The notes under the pieces: generated by a model | Databases searched by the model: none | What the model was told of the DNA's origin: nothing | The model's input: the letters and a program-made list of their open reading frames with translations, nothing else | In this document: in pieces, positions 44,145 to 53,617 of the stretch | Position numbering within the stretch: the first letter of the stretch is position 1 | How the letters are laid out: each line of letters starts with the position of its first letter | DNA from: an uncultured SAR116 cluster alpha proteobacterium | GTDB taxonomy: Bacteria; Pseudomonadota; Alphaproteobacteria; Puniceispirillales; Puniceispirillaceae | DNA length: 64,000 nt | Reading direction: 5' to 3' | Assembly: GCA_902523435.1 (NCBI GenBank) | Contig: CABYZM010000004.1 | Span: 7,501-71,500, forward strand | Program-made: the position numbers and the translations under genes

Positions 44145-44669
44145 TTAGGCAGCTGCACTGTCACCATTCTGTTCTTCAAGGCAGACAGCCACAAAATCAC
44201 GCGTTATAATTGTGATTGACGTCTCATCATCTACCCATAACAGGCGGTTATGACGACCTGTCTCACCCTTATCGCGTATCAGTTCCGTCTGAATGGCTGT
44301 ATCTATTTCACTTATCAGGTTTAGCGCATCGCCCTGAACCAGAATGGGCATATTTTCTCGTAAAAACGCCTTGATAATGCGTGCGGCGTGTAATTCTTCA
44401 GCCAACATCTCAAGATGCATTTCACCAGACGGGATTATTAAGGCGTCATAATCAACTGCGAGCGTTTCTGAGAGCTGGGAATCAACAGGGTAAGACATGC
44501 CTAGCTGTGTCCCTGTCCGGCCCTGTACTAGTCCTGTAGACGCAGAAATCACTCTCAGCTGTGCGTTCTGGCCAATTAGCATCCTCTGAATTTCAACAAA
44601 ATTCTTTTCTTCAAATCCGGTGGCAACCATGATTGCAATTTTTTGACCTGAAAGCGTTGTCTTCGTCAT
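44145..44669 (-). CDS. DJ-1/PfpI family protein
   Basis: KIAIMVATGFEEKNFVEIQRML...YDALIIPSGEMHLEML; diverged nucleophile region. Confidence 0.7.
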   Translation of the reverse strand: MTKTTLSGQKIAIMVATGFEEKNFVEIQRMLIGQNAQLRVISASTGLVQGRTGTQLGMSYPVDSQLSETLAVDYDALIIPSGEMHLEMLAEELHAARIIKAFLRENMPILVQGDALNLISEIDTAIQTELIRDKGETGRHNRLLWVDDETSITIITRDFVAVCLEEQNGDSAAA

Positions 44670-44989
44670 AAATATCACTCCATTTATGCATGTATTCGCC
44701 GTAAACTGATTTTAATGTCCTTGTTTGTAGTATCCTTGTTAACCGCGTCTGACCATAGACACCAGCTAAGTGCTACTCATTATTGAGCGGGCTGTTTCAA
44801 CTCTTCGTTGCCCACCATGTATATTTTGACCGGGAAAATGCCGATTAGGCACAGATATAAACCTAGTTACCGATTATGCGCGGTTTATACAGAGGGTAAG
44901 AAAAGATTTCAACCAATTTATGCGACATTGAGGTTGATTCAGGTTGGCATACCTGTTGGCGCTCTCTGACACTAAATAGCCAGACGTAA

Positions 44990-45066
44990 TGGAGCGGACG
45001 ACGGGGTTCAAAAATGCGAACTTCTAGCTTGGAAAGCTCATGCTTTGTCGACTGGTCTGCACCCGC
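44990..45066 (-). tRNA. Degenerate tRNA-Gly(UCC)-like sequence, probable tRNA pseudogene
   Basis: Minus strand GCGGGTG CAGACCAGTCGACAAAGCA TGAGC TTTCCAA GCTAG AAGTTC GCATT TTTGAAC CCCGT CGTCCGC T CCA: 7/7 acceptor pairing incl. wobbles, U73-CCA, TCC anticodon; D, anticodon and T stems mismatched. Confidence 0.5.
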
Positions 45067-45320
45067 ATTCTAATCTAAGGGAGTGTCGACGTTCAGAAAT
45101 TCTGTCAAGGCAATAGGTTTCTTTCAGGTCTATATTTTTGACACTTTATGTCTGCCAGATTAACACAGGTGTTTAGATACAAGTTAGGATTGTCTGATCT
45201 TCATAACAGCATTTAGCGTATAGAAAAGAAGAGAAATCAGGCATCAGCTGCTAGGGTACACATCGCTTGGTTGCATCAATGACATTTGTCACAAAAATGA
45301 GTAAGGATCGGATTTGAGTC

Positions 45321-45959
45321 ATGACACCATATGACAGCACTACACCTGAAAGAGAGAGCAGCACTGCATCTCAGCTGGAAACAGTAGAACAAAGACCAAG
45401 CAGGGAAGACGCCGAAAAAGCCGTAGAACTGCTGCTGCGCTGGGCTGGGGATGACCCGTCGCGCGAGGGGTTAGTGGATACACCTGCCCGTGTTGTCAGA
45501 GCTTATGAAGAATTTTTTTCCGGCTATCAAGAAGACCCTGAGGATATGCTAACCCGGACCTTCGAAGAGGTCGAAGGCTACGATGATATGGTGATGTTGC
45601 GCGGTATTGATCTGCAATCCCATTGTGAGCATCATATGGTTCCCATTTTGGGGCAGGCGCATATTGCCTACCTACCCGATCGCCGTGTTGTCGGCATATC
45701 CAAGCTAGCCCGTGTTCTGGATAGCTTTGGTAGACGCTTGCAAACACAGGAAACAATGACAGCACAAGTCGCAAATGCGATTCAGAACGCATTGAAACCA
45801 AAAGGTGTTGCAATCCTTGTTGACGCGAAACATCAATGCATGACGACAAGAGGCGTGAAGAAGCCCAACGTATCGATGGTTACCACTAGGTTTACTGGAC
45901 ATTTCAAGGATAATGCTGAACTGCGCGATCGTTTCTATCAGCATATTAAGCTTGGATAG
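45321..45959 (+). CDS. folE: GTP cyclohydrolase I
   Basis: [53 protein letters not shown]. Confidence 0.97.
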   Translation: MTPYDSTTPERESSTASQLETVEQRPSREDAEKAVELLLRWAGDDPSREGLVDTPARVVRAYEEFFSGYQEDPEDMLTRTFEEVEGYDDMVMLRGIDLQSHCEHHMVPILGQAHIAYLPDRRVVGISKLARVLDSFGRRLQTQETMTAQVANAIQNALKPKGVAILVDAKHQCMTTRGVKKPNVSMVTTRFTGHFKDNAELRDRFYQHIKLG

Positions 45960-46066
45960 TTTGACTGGACATTTTGGTTAAAACACGCCTATAACCTCAG
46001 CTATATCCAGCAGATCATGCTGGATGAAAGACCCCTAGCGCATGAGGATGAGGCGAAAAAACGCTG

Positions 46067-47512
46067 ATGCACGCTGCACCTGTTCTCAAAATCTTAGGTC
46101 TGTTGCTATCTATTCTGGCTGTTGCCATGCTTATCCCAATGTCTTTCGATTTAATCAGCGGCAATTTGGACTGGAATGCTTTTGCTGCTGCATCGTTGTT
46201 CACTGGCTTTATTGGTATCTGTCTATGGCTAGCCAACCGAAAGATCAATGACAATGAGCTTGGCCTGAAAGAGGCATTTTTGCTGACCAATGGTGCATGG
46301 GCCCTGATTGGTCTATTTGGCGCTTTGCCTTTTTACTTCTCAAGCCTTGAACTGTCCGTGGTTGATTCAGTTTTTGAGTCTACATCTGGCATCACCACCA
46401 CGGGTTCAACGATTTTAAGCGACATTGAGCAAGCTTCTTCAGGCCTGTTAATCTGGAGGGCTTTATTACAATGGCTAGGAGGAGTTGGGATCATTGTAAT
46501 GGCCATAGCTGTTTTGCCAATGCTGTCAGTTGGCGGAATGCAGCTGTTCCGCACAGAATCATTTGAGACAGCAGATAAGGTTATTCCCCGGGCTACTCAG
46601 CTGGCTGGGGGCATTTTTGCTGTCTATACTGGGCTGACTATTTTATGGACAGCTATGCTAGCTGGTGCTGGGATGCCCTCATTTGACGCTCTCGCACATG
46701 CAATGACAACACTTGCAACAGGTGGATATTCAACAAAAACATCTTCAGTTGGGGCATTTGACTCGCATCTGATTGAGCTAATTATAATTGCGGGCATGAT
46801 CGTTGGGAGCCTGCCATTTGTGCACTATCTGGCTCTGGCACGTGGCGGCTGGAAAGGACTGTGGAATGACCCGCAGGTTAAATGGTTTGTGGTTCTTATG
46901 GCTGCCGTTATTACTCTGATCACAATTGACCTAAACAAAGATGGTCATGGCTGGGCAGATGCCCTACGTCTGTCTTCATTTAACTCCATTTCCGTTTTAA
47001 CAGGCACAGGCTATGGAACAGCTGACTTTGCGCTGTGGGGTGGGGCGTCAACAACTATTCTCCTGATCTGCATGTTTATCGGCGGGTGTGCGGGGTCCAC
47101 CACCTGCGGAATTAAAATGTTCAGGCTTCAAGTGCTGGCGGCCAATATTAAGGTTCAACTTGCCCGGTTGCTAAGGCCTCACGCTGTTGTGATTGCTTAT
47201 TACAACAAGCGGCCTGTCCCAGAGCCGGTGCTGGATGCAGTTATGGGGTTTTTCTACCTTTATATACTGTGTTTTGTTGCGCTGACGATGATTTTAGGGC
47301 TGTTTGGCCTTGATTTTCAAACAGCATTATCAGGAGCAGCTACTTCTATCTCAAATGTTGGTCCAGGTTTGGGTGATGTAATTGGCCCAGCTGGTGACTT
47401 CAGCAATCTTCCAGCCGGTGCAAAATGGGCCATGTGTTTAGGCATGCTGCTTGGCCGCCTTGAGCTTTTCACAGTCCTAGTCATGCTAAGCCCACGTTTT
47501 TGGGGCCGTTAA
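46067..47512 (+). CDS. TrkH family potassium uptake protein
   Basis: Multi-TM; SGITTTGSTIL filter-like motif, LLQWLGGVGIIVMAIAVLPML, FIGGCAGSTTCGIKMFR. Confidence 0.93.
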   Translation: MHAAPVLKILGLLLSILAVAMLIPMSFDLISGNLDWNAFAAASLFTGFIGICLWLANRKINDNELGLKEAFLLTNGAWALIGLFGALPFYFSSLELSVVDSVFESTSGITTTGSTILSDIEQASSGLLIWRALLQWLGGVGIIVMAIAVLPMLSVGGMQLFRTESFETADKVIPRATQLAGGIFAVYTGLTILWTAMLAGAGMPSFDALAHAMTTLATGGYSTKTSSVGAFDSHLIELIIIAGMIVGSLPFVHYLALARGGWKGLWNDPQVKWFVVLMAAVITLITIDLNKDGHGWADALRLSSFNSISVLTGTGYGTADFALWGGASTTILLICMFIGGCAGSTTCGIKMFRLQVLAANIKVQLARLLRPHAVVIAYYNKRPVPEPVLDAVMGFFYLYILCFVALTMILGLFGLDFQTALSGAATSISNVGPGLGDVIGPAGDFSNLPAGAKWAMCLGMLLGRLELFTVLVMLSPRFWGR

Positions 47513-47517
47513 TTAAG

Positions 47518-48129
47518 TTATGGTCGAATAATTTCAGCGATGTTTGTGATCTGTTTGCGAGCTTCGATATCCAGCAAATTCACGGCCTCAATCATGACTT
47601 CCCTTACAGCAATTTGACGTTCATTCGGGGTCTTGGATTCGCTTAATGTGCGGGTTGTTGAGGCAATCACGTCGACAATACCCTGCTTACCACCAACAGG
47701 CTGTACCCACATTAGCTTTGTTACGATATCAACACGAATTTTACTTTCTTGCTGATCGGAAAAGACTTCTAAAAGGGCCGTACCCTGCGGCAGATCCGTC
47801 ACTTGGACACTGGCTTGTGAAATATCGAGAACAACTTCACCAGAACCGCCTACGGGCACCAATGCATATTTTGCCCAGTCCACCACCATCGACGATAGAT
47901 CGGGCACCAGCGTGTGCTCGATAAAAGGAGGCTCCATCGGCATCTGCCAGTTTTCAATAATTTCCAGCTTGCGAGCATCTACCCGAATTGATTCAAAGCC
48001 CGCAGGGTCATACTTTGACAGTGGGGGTGCAGCAGGAGGTGGATTTGCACATCCATTTAAGACAGCAAGAAGTCCAGCGAAAATCAGACAGGAAAAAATT
48101 CGTCTGCTTCGCAAAGGGTGGTTAATCAT
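47518..48129 (-). CDS. Putative lipoprotein, function unknown
   Basis: Lipobox-like LLAVLNGCANPPPAAPP; 203 aa. Confidence 0.75.
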   Translation of the reverse strand: MINHPLRSRRIFSCLIFAGLLAVLNGCANPPPAAPPLSKYDPAGFESIRVDARKLEIIENWQMPMEPPFIEHTLVPDLSSMVVDWAKYALVPVGGSGEVVLDISQASVQVTDLPQGTALLEVFSDQQESKIRVDIVTKLMWVQPVGGKQGIVDVIASTTRTLSESKTPNERQIAVREVMIEAVNLLDIEARKQITNIAEIIRP

Positions 48130-48260
48130 TCTAGTTCACCTCAGGCGGTTATGCCAACTATGTCGACAATGATAACAAAGCTTTGTAAAAATTGAAGCAA
48201 AAAGTCATCACATTTGCAGATGAATACTCTCTGCCTAATTTTGGTTCACCACCAAACTTA

Positions 48261-49220
48261 TTAAAAGTCTTGACTATGATAGCTTCGTGTTGTTTTACAA
48301 AACTCGCAATTAACAACCAAATGTCCTGTCTCATCGCTCATATCTATGCGCTGTTCAGGAGACAAGGACTGCAGCATCGATTCAACTTTTTCTGCTGAAC
48401 ACCGGCAATGATCAGACATCGGGCGAAAGGGCTGAATATGAAGTCCGTTGGCATGAAACAACCGGAACAACAGTTCATCAGGACGTAAGGTTGCATCAAG
48501 CAGTTCTGCCTTCTGTGCAGATGACATTAACACCATCGCTGTGTGCCATTCATCTTCAAGCGATGCTGCGGACCACTTTAGAGAGTCTTGACCACCCTCT
48601 TCAGCGATCTGTTGCAGGAACAGAGCCGCGCTCTGCCACCCTGAGGCTGTTTTTTGAGCAACCGTGATCACATTCGCAGCCAGCTGCTCAGAATTTTTGA
48701 ACCATGTCACAGCACAATGTCCCAAATGCGGACCTTCAAGTTCAACAATACCCTGATAGCGATGGGCAAAACCCCCACTTGGTGCGGCCTGATCAATTGT
48801 AAACGCGACGTGGCCTGCTCCCATCAGTCGAGGCAGAACAGCTGAACCTGATTCATTGAGTTGCGCTACCTGCTGATCATCAAAGGCAGCATAAGAGCGT
48901 ATATGACCATCTGATGTTACATCTGCAAACAAAGTTTTAACAGCCCCGTCACCTTTCGCCTGAACAGTGAAAACACCCTCAAATTTCAGGGTTGTGGACA
49001 AGCAAGCTGCGAGACCCATCATCTCTGCGCACACTTCACTGACATTATTCGGGTAAGCGTGACGGTCAAGAATTGATGCTGCCGGAGAAAACAAACGCGC
49101 AAGCCTGCCTCTAATTAGTGGTTTTGACTGGCTAGCCACCTCACCTGTCAGATAAAAGGGGACAACACAGCTTTGATCCGCAGCCGCCCTCTTTGCATTA
49201 TCAAATGACTTATCTACCAT
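48261..49220 (-). CDS. hslO: Hsp33 family redox chaperone HslO
   Basis: DHCRCSAEKVESML...VVNCEFCKTTRSY (CxC...CxxC), upstream of argF/argD as in alphaproteobacteria. Confidence 0.92.
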   Translation of the reverse strand: MVDKSFDNAKRAAADQSCVVPFYLTGEVASQSKPLIRGRLARLFSPAASILDRHAYPNNVSEVCAEMMGLAACLSTTLKFEGVFTVQAKGDGAVKTLFADVTSDGHIRSYAAFDDQQVAQLNESGSAVLPRLMGAGHVAFTIDQAAPSGGFAHRYQGIVELEGPHLGHCAVTWFKNSEQLAANVITVAQKTASGWQSAALFLQQIAEEGGQDSLKWSAASLEDEWHTAMVLMSSAQKAELLDATLRPDELLFRLFHANGLHIQPFRPMSDHCRCSAEKVESMLQSLSPEQRIDMSDETGHLVVNCEFCKTTRSYHSQDF

Positions 49221-49253
49221 GAGCAGATACCTGACGTCACCATCACCCCCTAT

Positions 49254-50153
49254 TTAATAATTATTATTAAAAATATGGACCATGATGGCTTTTTGTGCGT
49301 GAAGACGGTTTTCAGCTTCATCGAACACAACTGATTGTGGGCCATCAATCACCTCAGCAGTGACTTCCTGTCCACGCAAAGCAGGCAGACAATGCAGGAA
49401 CAGCGCATCTGGCTGAGCAAGGTCAAGAAGCGTCTGGTTGACCTGAAACGGCTTTAAATCTTTAACCCTTGTGCCTTTATCATCACCCATTGATACCCAT
49501 ACATCTGTGACCAGCACACTGGCGTTACGGGCAGCCTCCTGCGCATCTTTTGTGACGACAATATTGGCCCCTTTTTCCAGCGCCCAGGCAATCAGCTCGG
49601 CAGATGGGTGGTAGGCCTCAGGTCCGACAAGCCTTAATTCAAACCCAAAAAGGGCAGCTGCTTCTATCCAGCTATTTGCAACATTATTCCCATCACCAAA
49701 CCAGACAATAATCTCATTATTAAGGCTACCATGATGTTCAATGACCGTCTGCAGGTCTGCCAGTATTTGACAGGGATGAGATCGGTCTGTAAGCCCGTTA
49801 ATAACGGGTATACTTGCATTTTTAACAAGCTCAGTCAGCGTCTCGTGCTTCATCGCCCTGATCATTAGACCATCCAGATAACGGGACAGAACCTTGGCTG
49901 TATCGCAAACTGTTTCGCCACGGCCTAGCTGCAGATCACTTGCAGCCAAAAACACTGGTGTTCCCCCTAGCTGGGAAATCCCCACCTCAAATGAGACCCG
50001 TGTCCGAGTAGACGGTTTTTCAAAAATCATGCCGATGTGAAGACCGTCGAGCGGCCGCCCCACATCGTGACCAGATTTCAAATCACGGGCGGTATCAAGC
50101 AAGGAACTTAAACGTTCCCTGTCAAAATCCTTTATATCCAGAAAGTGCCGCAT
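49254..50153 (-). CDS. argF: Ornithine carbamoyltransferase
   Basis: FEKPSTRTRVSFEVGISQLGG, FLHCLPALRGQEV. Confidence 0.97.
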   Translation of the reverse strand: MRHFLDIKDFDRERLSSLLDTARDLKSGHDVGRPLDGLHIGMIFEKPSTRTRVSFEVGISQLGGTPVFLAASDLQLGRGETVCDTAKVLSRYLDGLMIRAMKHETLTELVKNASIPVINGLTDRSHPCQILADLQTVIEHHGSLNNEIIVWFGDGNNVANSWIEAAALFGFELRLVGPEAYHPSAELIAWALEKGANIVVTKDAQEAARNASVLVTDVWVSMGDDKGTRVKDLKPFQVNQTLLDLAQPDALFLHCLPALRGQEVTAEVIDGPQSVVFDEAENRLHAQKAIMVHIFNNNY

Positions 50154-50188
50154 GGCGTTTATCCTTGTTGGTTCAGCACAACCGCGGC

Positions 50189-51391
50189 TTAAGTAGCCGC
50201 CACTTCTGAAAAAAAATGTTCCAGAGCGGACTGCGCAATCGCCAGATCATCCTCATTTATGGTCAGAGGGGGAAGAAGACGCAGAACATTATCTGCTGCA
50301 GGAACACAGAGTAGATGCCTGTCTCGCAAGGCTCTTGTCGCCTCACCAACGGCAATGTCATCTCCCAGACGTAGTCCTCGCAGCAGCCCTGCCCCACGCA
50401 ACTCGATAATTTTCTCCGGCCAGGCGTGTTGAAGCTGCGTTAGATAACCATCCAGACTGGCTATGCGTTCTCGAACTGCAACCAGAAATCCATCCTCCTC
50501 CAGCCCGTCAAGAACAGCATTCGCAACAGCCATTGCCAACGGATTGCCGCCAAAGGTTGAGCCATGACTGCCTGGCCCCATTGCCTCGCCAATATCCCGT
50601 CTGGCGATAACTGCACCCACAGGAAAACCACCCCCAAGCCCTTTCGCCAGCACCACCAGATCAGGCTGAATATCGGCTGCCTGATACGCGAATAAATGGC
50701 CGGTGCGGCCCATACCGCTCTGCACCTCATCAGCGATGAGCAAGCAGCCATATTCATCAGCCGCGGCCCTAATGCCCTGCATATACCCATCAGGAGCGGC
50801 ATTTGCCCCGCCTTCACCCTGCACAGGCTCAACCATAATTGCTGCCACATCATCTGACAGCGCATCACGCAAACTGTTTAGATTACCAAAAGGCACATGT
50901 TCAAATCCAAGCGGCATCGGTCCAAACCCGTCTCTGAATAGCGGCTTATCTGTGGCAGCCAGCATAGCCAATGTACGGCCATGAAATGAACCACCAGCAC
51001 ATAAGATTTTGTAGCATCCCTCACCAGAGGTTCTGTTCTTGAAACGGCGGGCCATTTTCACAGCCGCTTCATTGGCTTCAGCACCTGAATTACAGAAAAA
51101 TACGTGCTCAAGCTTGGCATGTCCTGCAAGCCGTGTGGCCAGACGTTCCTGTTCGGGGATCCGGTATAGATTTGACGTGTGCCAGAGCTTATCGGCCTGT
51201 TGATGCAAGGCTGCAGTCAGCCGGGGATCATTATGACCAAATATATTGACGGCAATCCCTGTTGCACAATCCAGATAAGCTTTGTCATCCGCGGTATAGA
51301 GCCAGCTGCCCTGACCCCGGACGAAACTTAGATTTGCCCGCCCATAGGTCGGCATTACCGCTGAGTCCGAATATGCGCTTTGATCTGCCAT
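50189..51391 (-). CDS. argD: Acetylornithine transaminase
   Basis: YLDCATGIAVNIFGHNDP, ADEVQSGMGRTGHLFA, VLAKGLGGGFPVGAV, GSHGSTFGGNPLA. Confidence 0.97.
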   Translation of the reverse strand: MADQSAYSDSAVMPTYGRANLSFVRGQGSWLYTADDKAYLDCATGIAVNIFGHNDPRLTAALHQQADKLWHTSNLYRIPEQERLATRLAGHAKLEHVFFCNSGAEANEAAVKMARRFKNRTSGEGCYKILCAGGSFHGRTLAMLAATDKPLFRDGFGPMPLGFEHVPFGNLNSLRDALSDDVAAIMVEPVQGEGGANAAPDGYMQGIRAAADEYGCLLIADEVQSGMGRTGHLFAYQAADIQPDLVVLAKGLGGGFPVGAVIARRDIGEAMGPGSHGSTFGGNPLAMAVANAVLDGLEEDGFLVAVRERIASLDGYLTQLQHAWPEKIIELRGAGLLRGLRLGDDIAVGEATRALRDRHLLCVPAADNVLRLLPPLTINEDDLAIAQSALEHFFSEVAAT

Positions 51392-51497
51392 GGTATTGTG
51401 CCTTAGCCTTTATCAGAAGAAAGCCGCAAGCTATGCCAAAAATTCAGGCTTACTGTCAAGTAAATTCAGATTTGTGGCTGAACCGCAGAACAGCTCA

Positions 51498-52625
51498 TCA
51501 GGCGTGAAAATGCTTGGCCAGCTTCAGTCCCTGGGACTGATAGTTTGACCCTGAACCCTCTGCACCATAAAGATAGTTTGGTGCAGCTGCCATTGGCTCA
51601 TAAACTAATCGACAGACGGTCTGCCCCTGTTCAATCAGGAAAGGCACATCATGGGATCGCACCTCAAGAACAGCTCTAGTCGGGAGCGCGCCAGTGGCAT
51701 CATCCCCGAAACCGGGGTCAAAAAACCCGGCATAATGGGCCCGGAATTCACCAACACGAGTATCATAGGCCCGCATTTCAGCAGCATAATCAGGCGGCAC
51801 AGTTACAAATTCGCGGCTGGCCAGGATGTAAAATTCATCCGGATTTAACACCAGCCCTCCTTTGGAGAGATCACAAAGCGTCACTGCTTCCCAGAACCGT
51901 GCCGCCGGCTGGCCACCAACGACATCGACATCAATAAGCCCAGCATGTTTGCGCGCACGCCAGCCAATCAGCTCTGTGTCTGTCTGCGGATTTAGATTTA
52001 CAGACAAACCAATACCATCCTGAATAGAAATCTGTGTCTGATCATCAAACTGCACAATTTTATGCGCCTGCTGCAACAGGGTAAGAGCAGCGTCATCAAG
52101 GCTCTGCTGACCACGGCGCAGACGAAGCTGGGACAAGCGGCTACCTTGTCTGACCTTAATAGAAAAAGTCCGCGGCGATATCTCTGCATAAAGCGGGCCA
52201 TTATACCCTGCAGCAACAGCTTCAAATTCAATCGCCCCATCTGTGATCAAACGTGTGAAGACATCAAGGCGGCCGGTTGAACTTTTTGGGTTGGCCAATG
52301 CGGACAGACTTGGCGGCAGGGCCAGTCTTTCCTGGAGCTCAACGATATAAACGCAGCCTGTTTCCAGAACTGCCCCATCTGAGAGATTAAGCGGGTACAT
52401 CGCGAACTTTTCAATTTTATTCTGAACGGTCTGGTTAATGCCAGGCAGGAAAGAAGCCTGTATCCGCCAAGCACGCCTGCCCAGCCGCAGATCAAGACTG
52501 GCCGGCTGGATCTGATCCTTGGCCAGTTTTGTTGCTGAAGAGATAAAACCCTTTTTAAAACATGCATTGAGTTCCTGAACAGGCAATATGCCATCTGCAG
52601 CCGGTTTTGCCTCAATTGATGTCAC
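51498..52625 (-). CDS. Two-domain 2'-deoxycytidine 5'-triphosphate deaminase family protein
   Basis: IQPASLDLRLGRRAWRI, ANPKSSTGRLDVFTRLITDG, second dUTPase-like half; ~375 aa. Confidence 0.85.
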   Translation of the reverse strand: MTSIEAKPAADGILPVQELNACFKKGFISSATKLAKDQIQPASLDLRLGRRAWRIQASFLPGINQTVQNKIEKFAMYPLNLSDGAVLETGCVYIVELQERLALPPSLSALANPKSSTGRLDVFTRLITDGAIEFEAVAAGYNGPLYAEISPRTFSIKVRQGSRLSQLRLRRGQQSLDDAALTLLQQAHKIVQFDDQTQISIQDGIGLSVNLNPQTDTELIGWRARKHAGLIDVDVVGGQPAARFWEAVTLCDLSKGGLVLNPDEFYILASREFVTVPPDYAAEMRAYDTRVGEFRAHYAGFFDPGFGDDATGALPTRAVLEVRSHDVPFLIEQGQTVCRLVYEPMAAAPNYLYGAEGSGSNYQSQGLKLAKHFHA

Positions 52626-52666
52626 TTGAACGCGCCCTTCTTTTCACCGCAGTTATCGAAAAGCTG

Positions 52667-53485
52667 CTAGCTTTTTAGACGAAAACCAGATGCCAGCAGC
52701 CGGAAACATATAATAGCAAGAAAGACTGTCATGCCTGCCACCACCATAAAAGATGTTCCCAAATAGCTTTCCAACAATCCCGTCATCCCATATCGAAAAC
52801 CGTCTATTATCATGAAAAAAGGGTTCAGACCAGCGATTGTATCAAAGGGAGCAGGCAAGCGGCCTATCGAATAAAAGGTGCCTGAAAGAAAAGCTAACGG
52901 CTGAACAATAAAGTTTGTAATTGCTGAGAGATGCTCAAACTTCTGAGCCCAAACACCCGCAATGAGTCCTGCCATTGCCATCACCGCTGCCCCTAAAAGT
53001 AAGAACAGCAGAGCTGTTAGAAGAGACGGCGGCGGGATGATCGCATCAAAGAACCAGAATGTGGCAATGCAGACAAAGGCAACCAACACTCCTCTGGTCA
53101 CAGCCGCTGCCGCCATTGCTGTCAAAATTTCGCCTGGGCCAAGTGGCGGCATCAGCAAATCAACAATATTGCCCTGAACCTTGGCGCTGGTAATCGAGGA
53201 TGATGTATTGGCAAACGCATTTTGCAATACGGTCATCATCACAAGCCCTGGTGCCAAAAACTGAATAAAATTTGTACCGGTTCCCAACCCAACCCGTTCA
53301 CCGACGACAACAGAAAATATCATCATAAATAAAACAGCTGTAACAACAGGTCCAAGTAATGTCTGGGTCGGAACATTCAAGAACCGATGCACTTCCTTAA
53401 GGTAAAGAGTCTTCACGCCAATCCAGTTAACCCCTGAAATGCGAACAGGCCTGACAAGAGAGGATTTATAGGGGCTGCGAACCAT
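52667..53485 (-). CDS. ABC-2 type transporter permease
   Basis: Six-TM-like profile; QTLLGPVVTAVLFMMIFSVVVG...FIQFLAPGLVMMTVLQNAFANTSSSI. Confidence 0.88.
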   Translation of the reverse strand: MVRSPYKSSLVRPVRISGVNWIGVKTLYLKEVHRFLNVPTQTLLGPVVTAVLFMMIFSVVVGERVGLGTGTNFIQFLAPGLVMMTVLQNAFANTSSSITSAKVQGNIVDLLMPPLGPGEILTAMAAAAVTRGVLVAFVCIATFWFFDAIIPPPSLLTALLFLLLGAAVMAMAGLIAGVWAQKFEHLSAITNFIVQPLAFLSGTFYSIGRLPAPFDTIAGLNPFFMIIDGFRYGMTGLLESYLGTSFMVVAGMTVFLAIICFRLLASGFRLKS

Positions 53486-53617
53486 GAGAGATGGGACCTG
53501 TTAGACAAGAAGATGAAGAATCTGTTAGACAGATAGAGTGCCAGCAGAAAAAACGCAAGTCACAGGTCAGGCCTGAAACCTTTTGGCAACAATGACTAAG
53601 CATAAGAAGTAAGTGTC

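Noticed and set aside
44990-45066. tmRNA (ssrA) acceptor-piece interpretation of the tRNA-like sequence
   Set aside because: The discriminator is U and the loop reads UCC with a tRNA-Gly-like layout; the alanine G3-U70 identity pair and a tag ORF were not seen.
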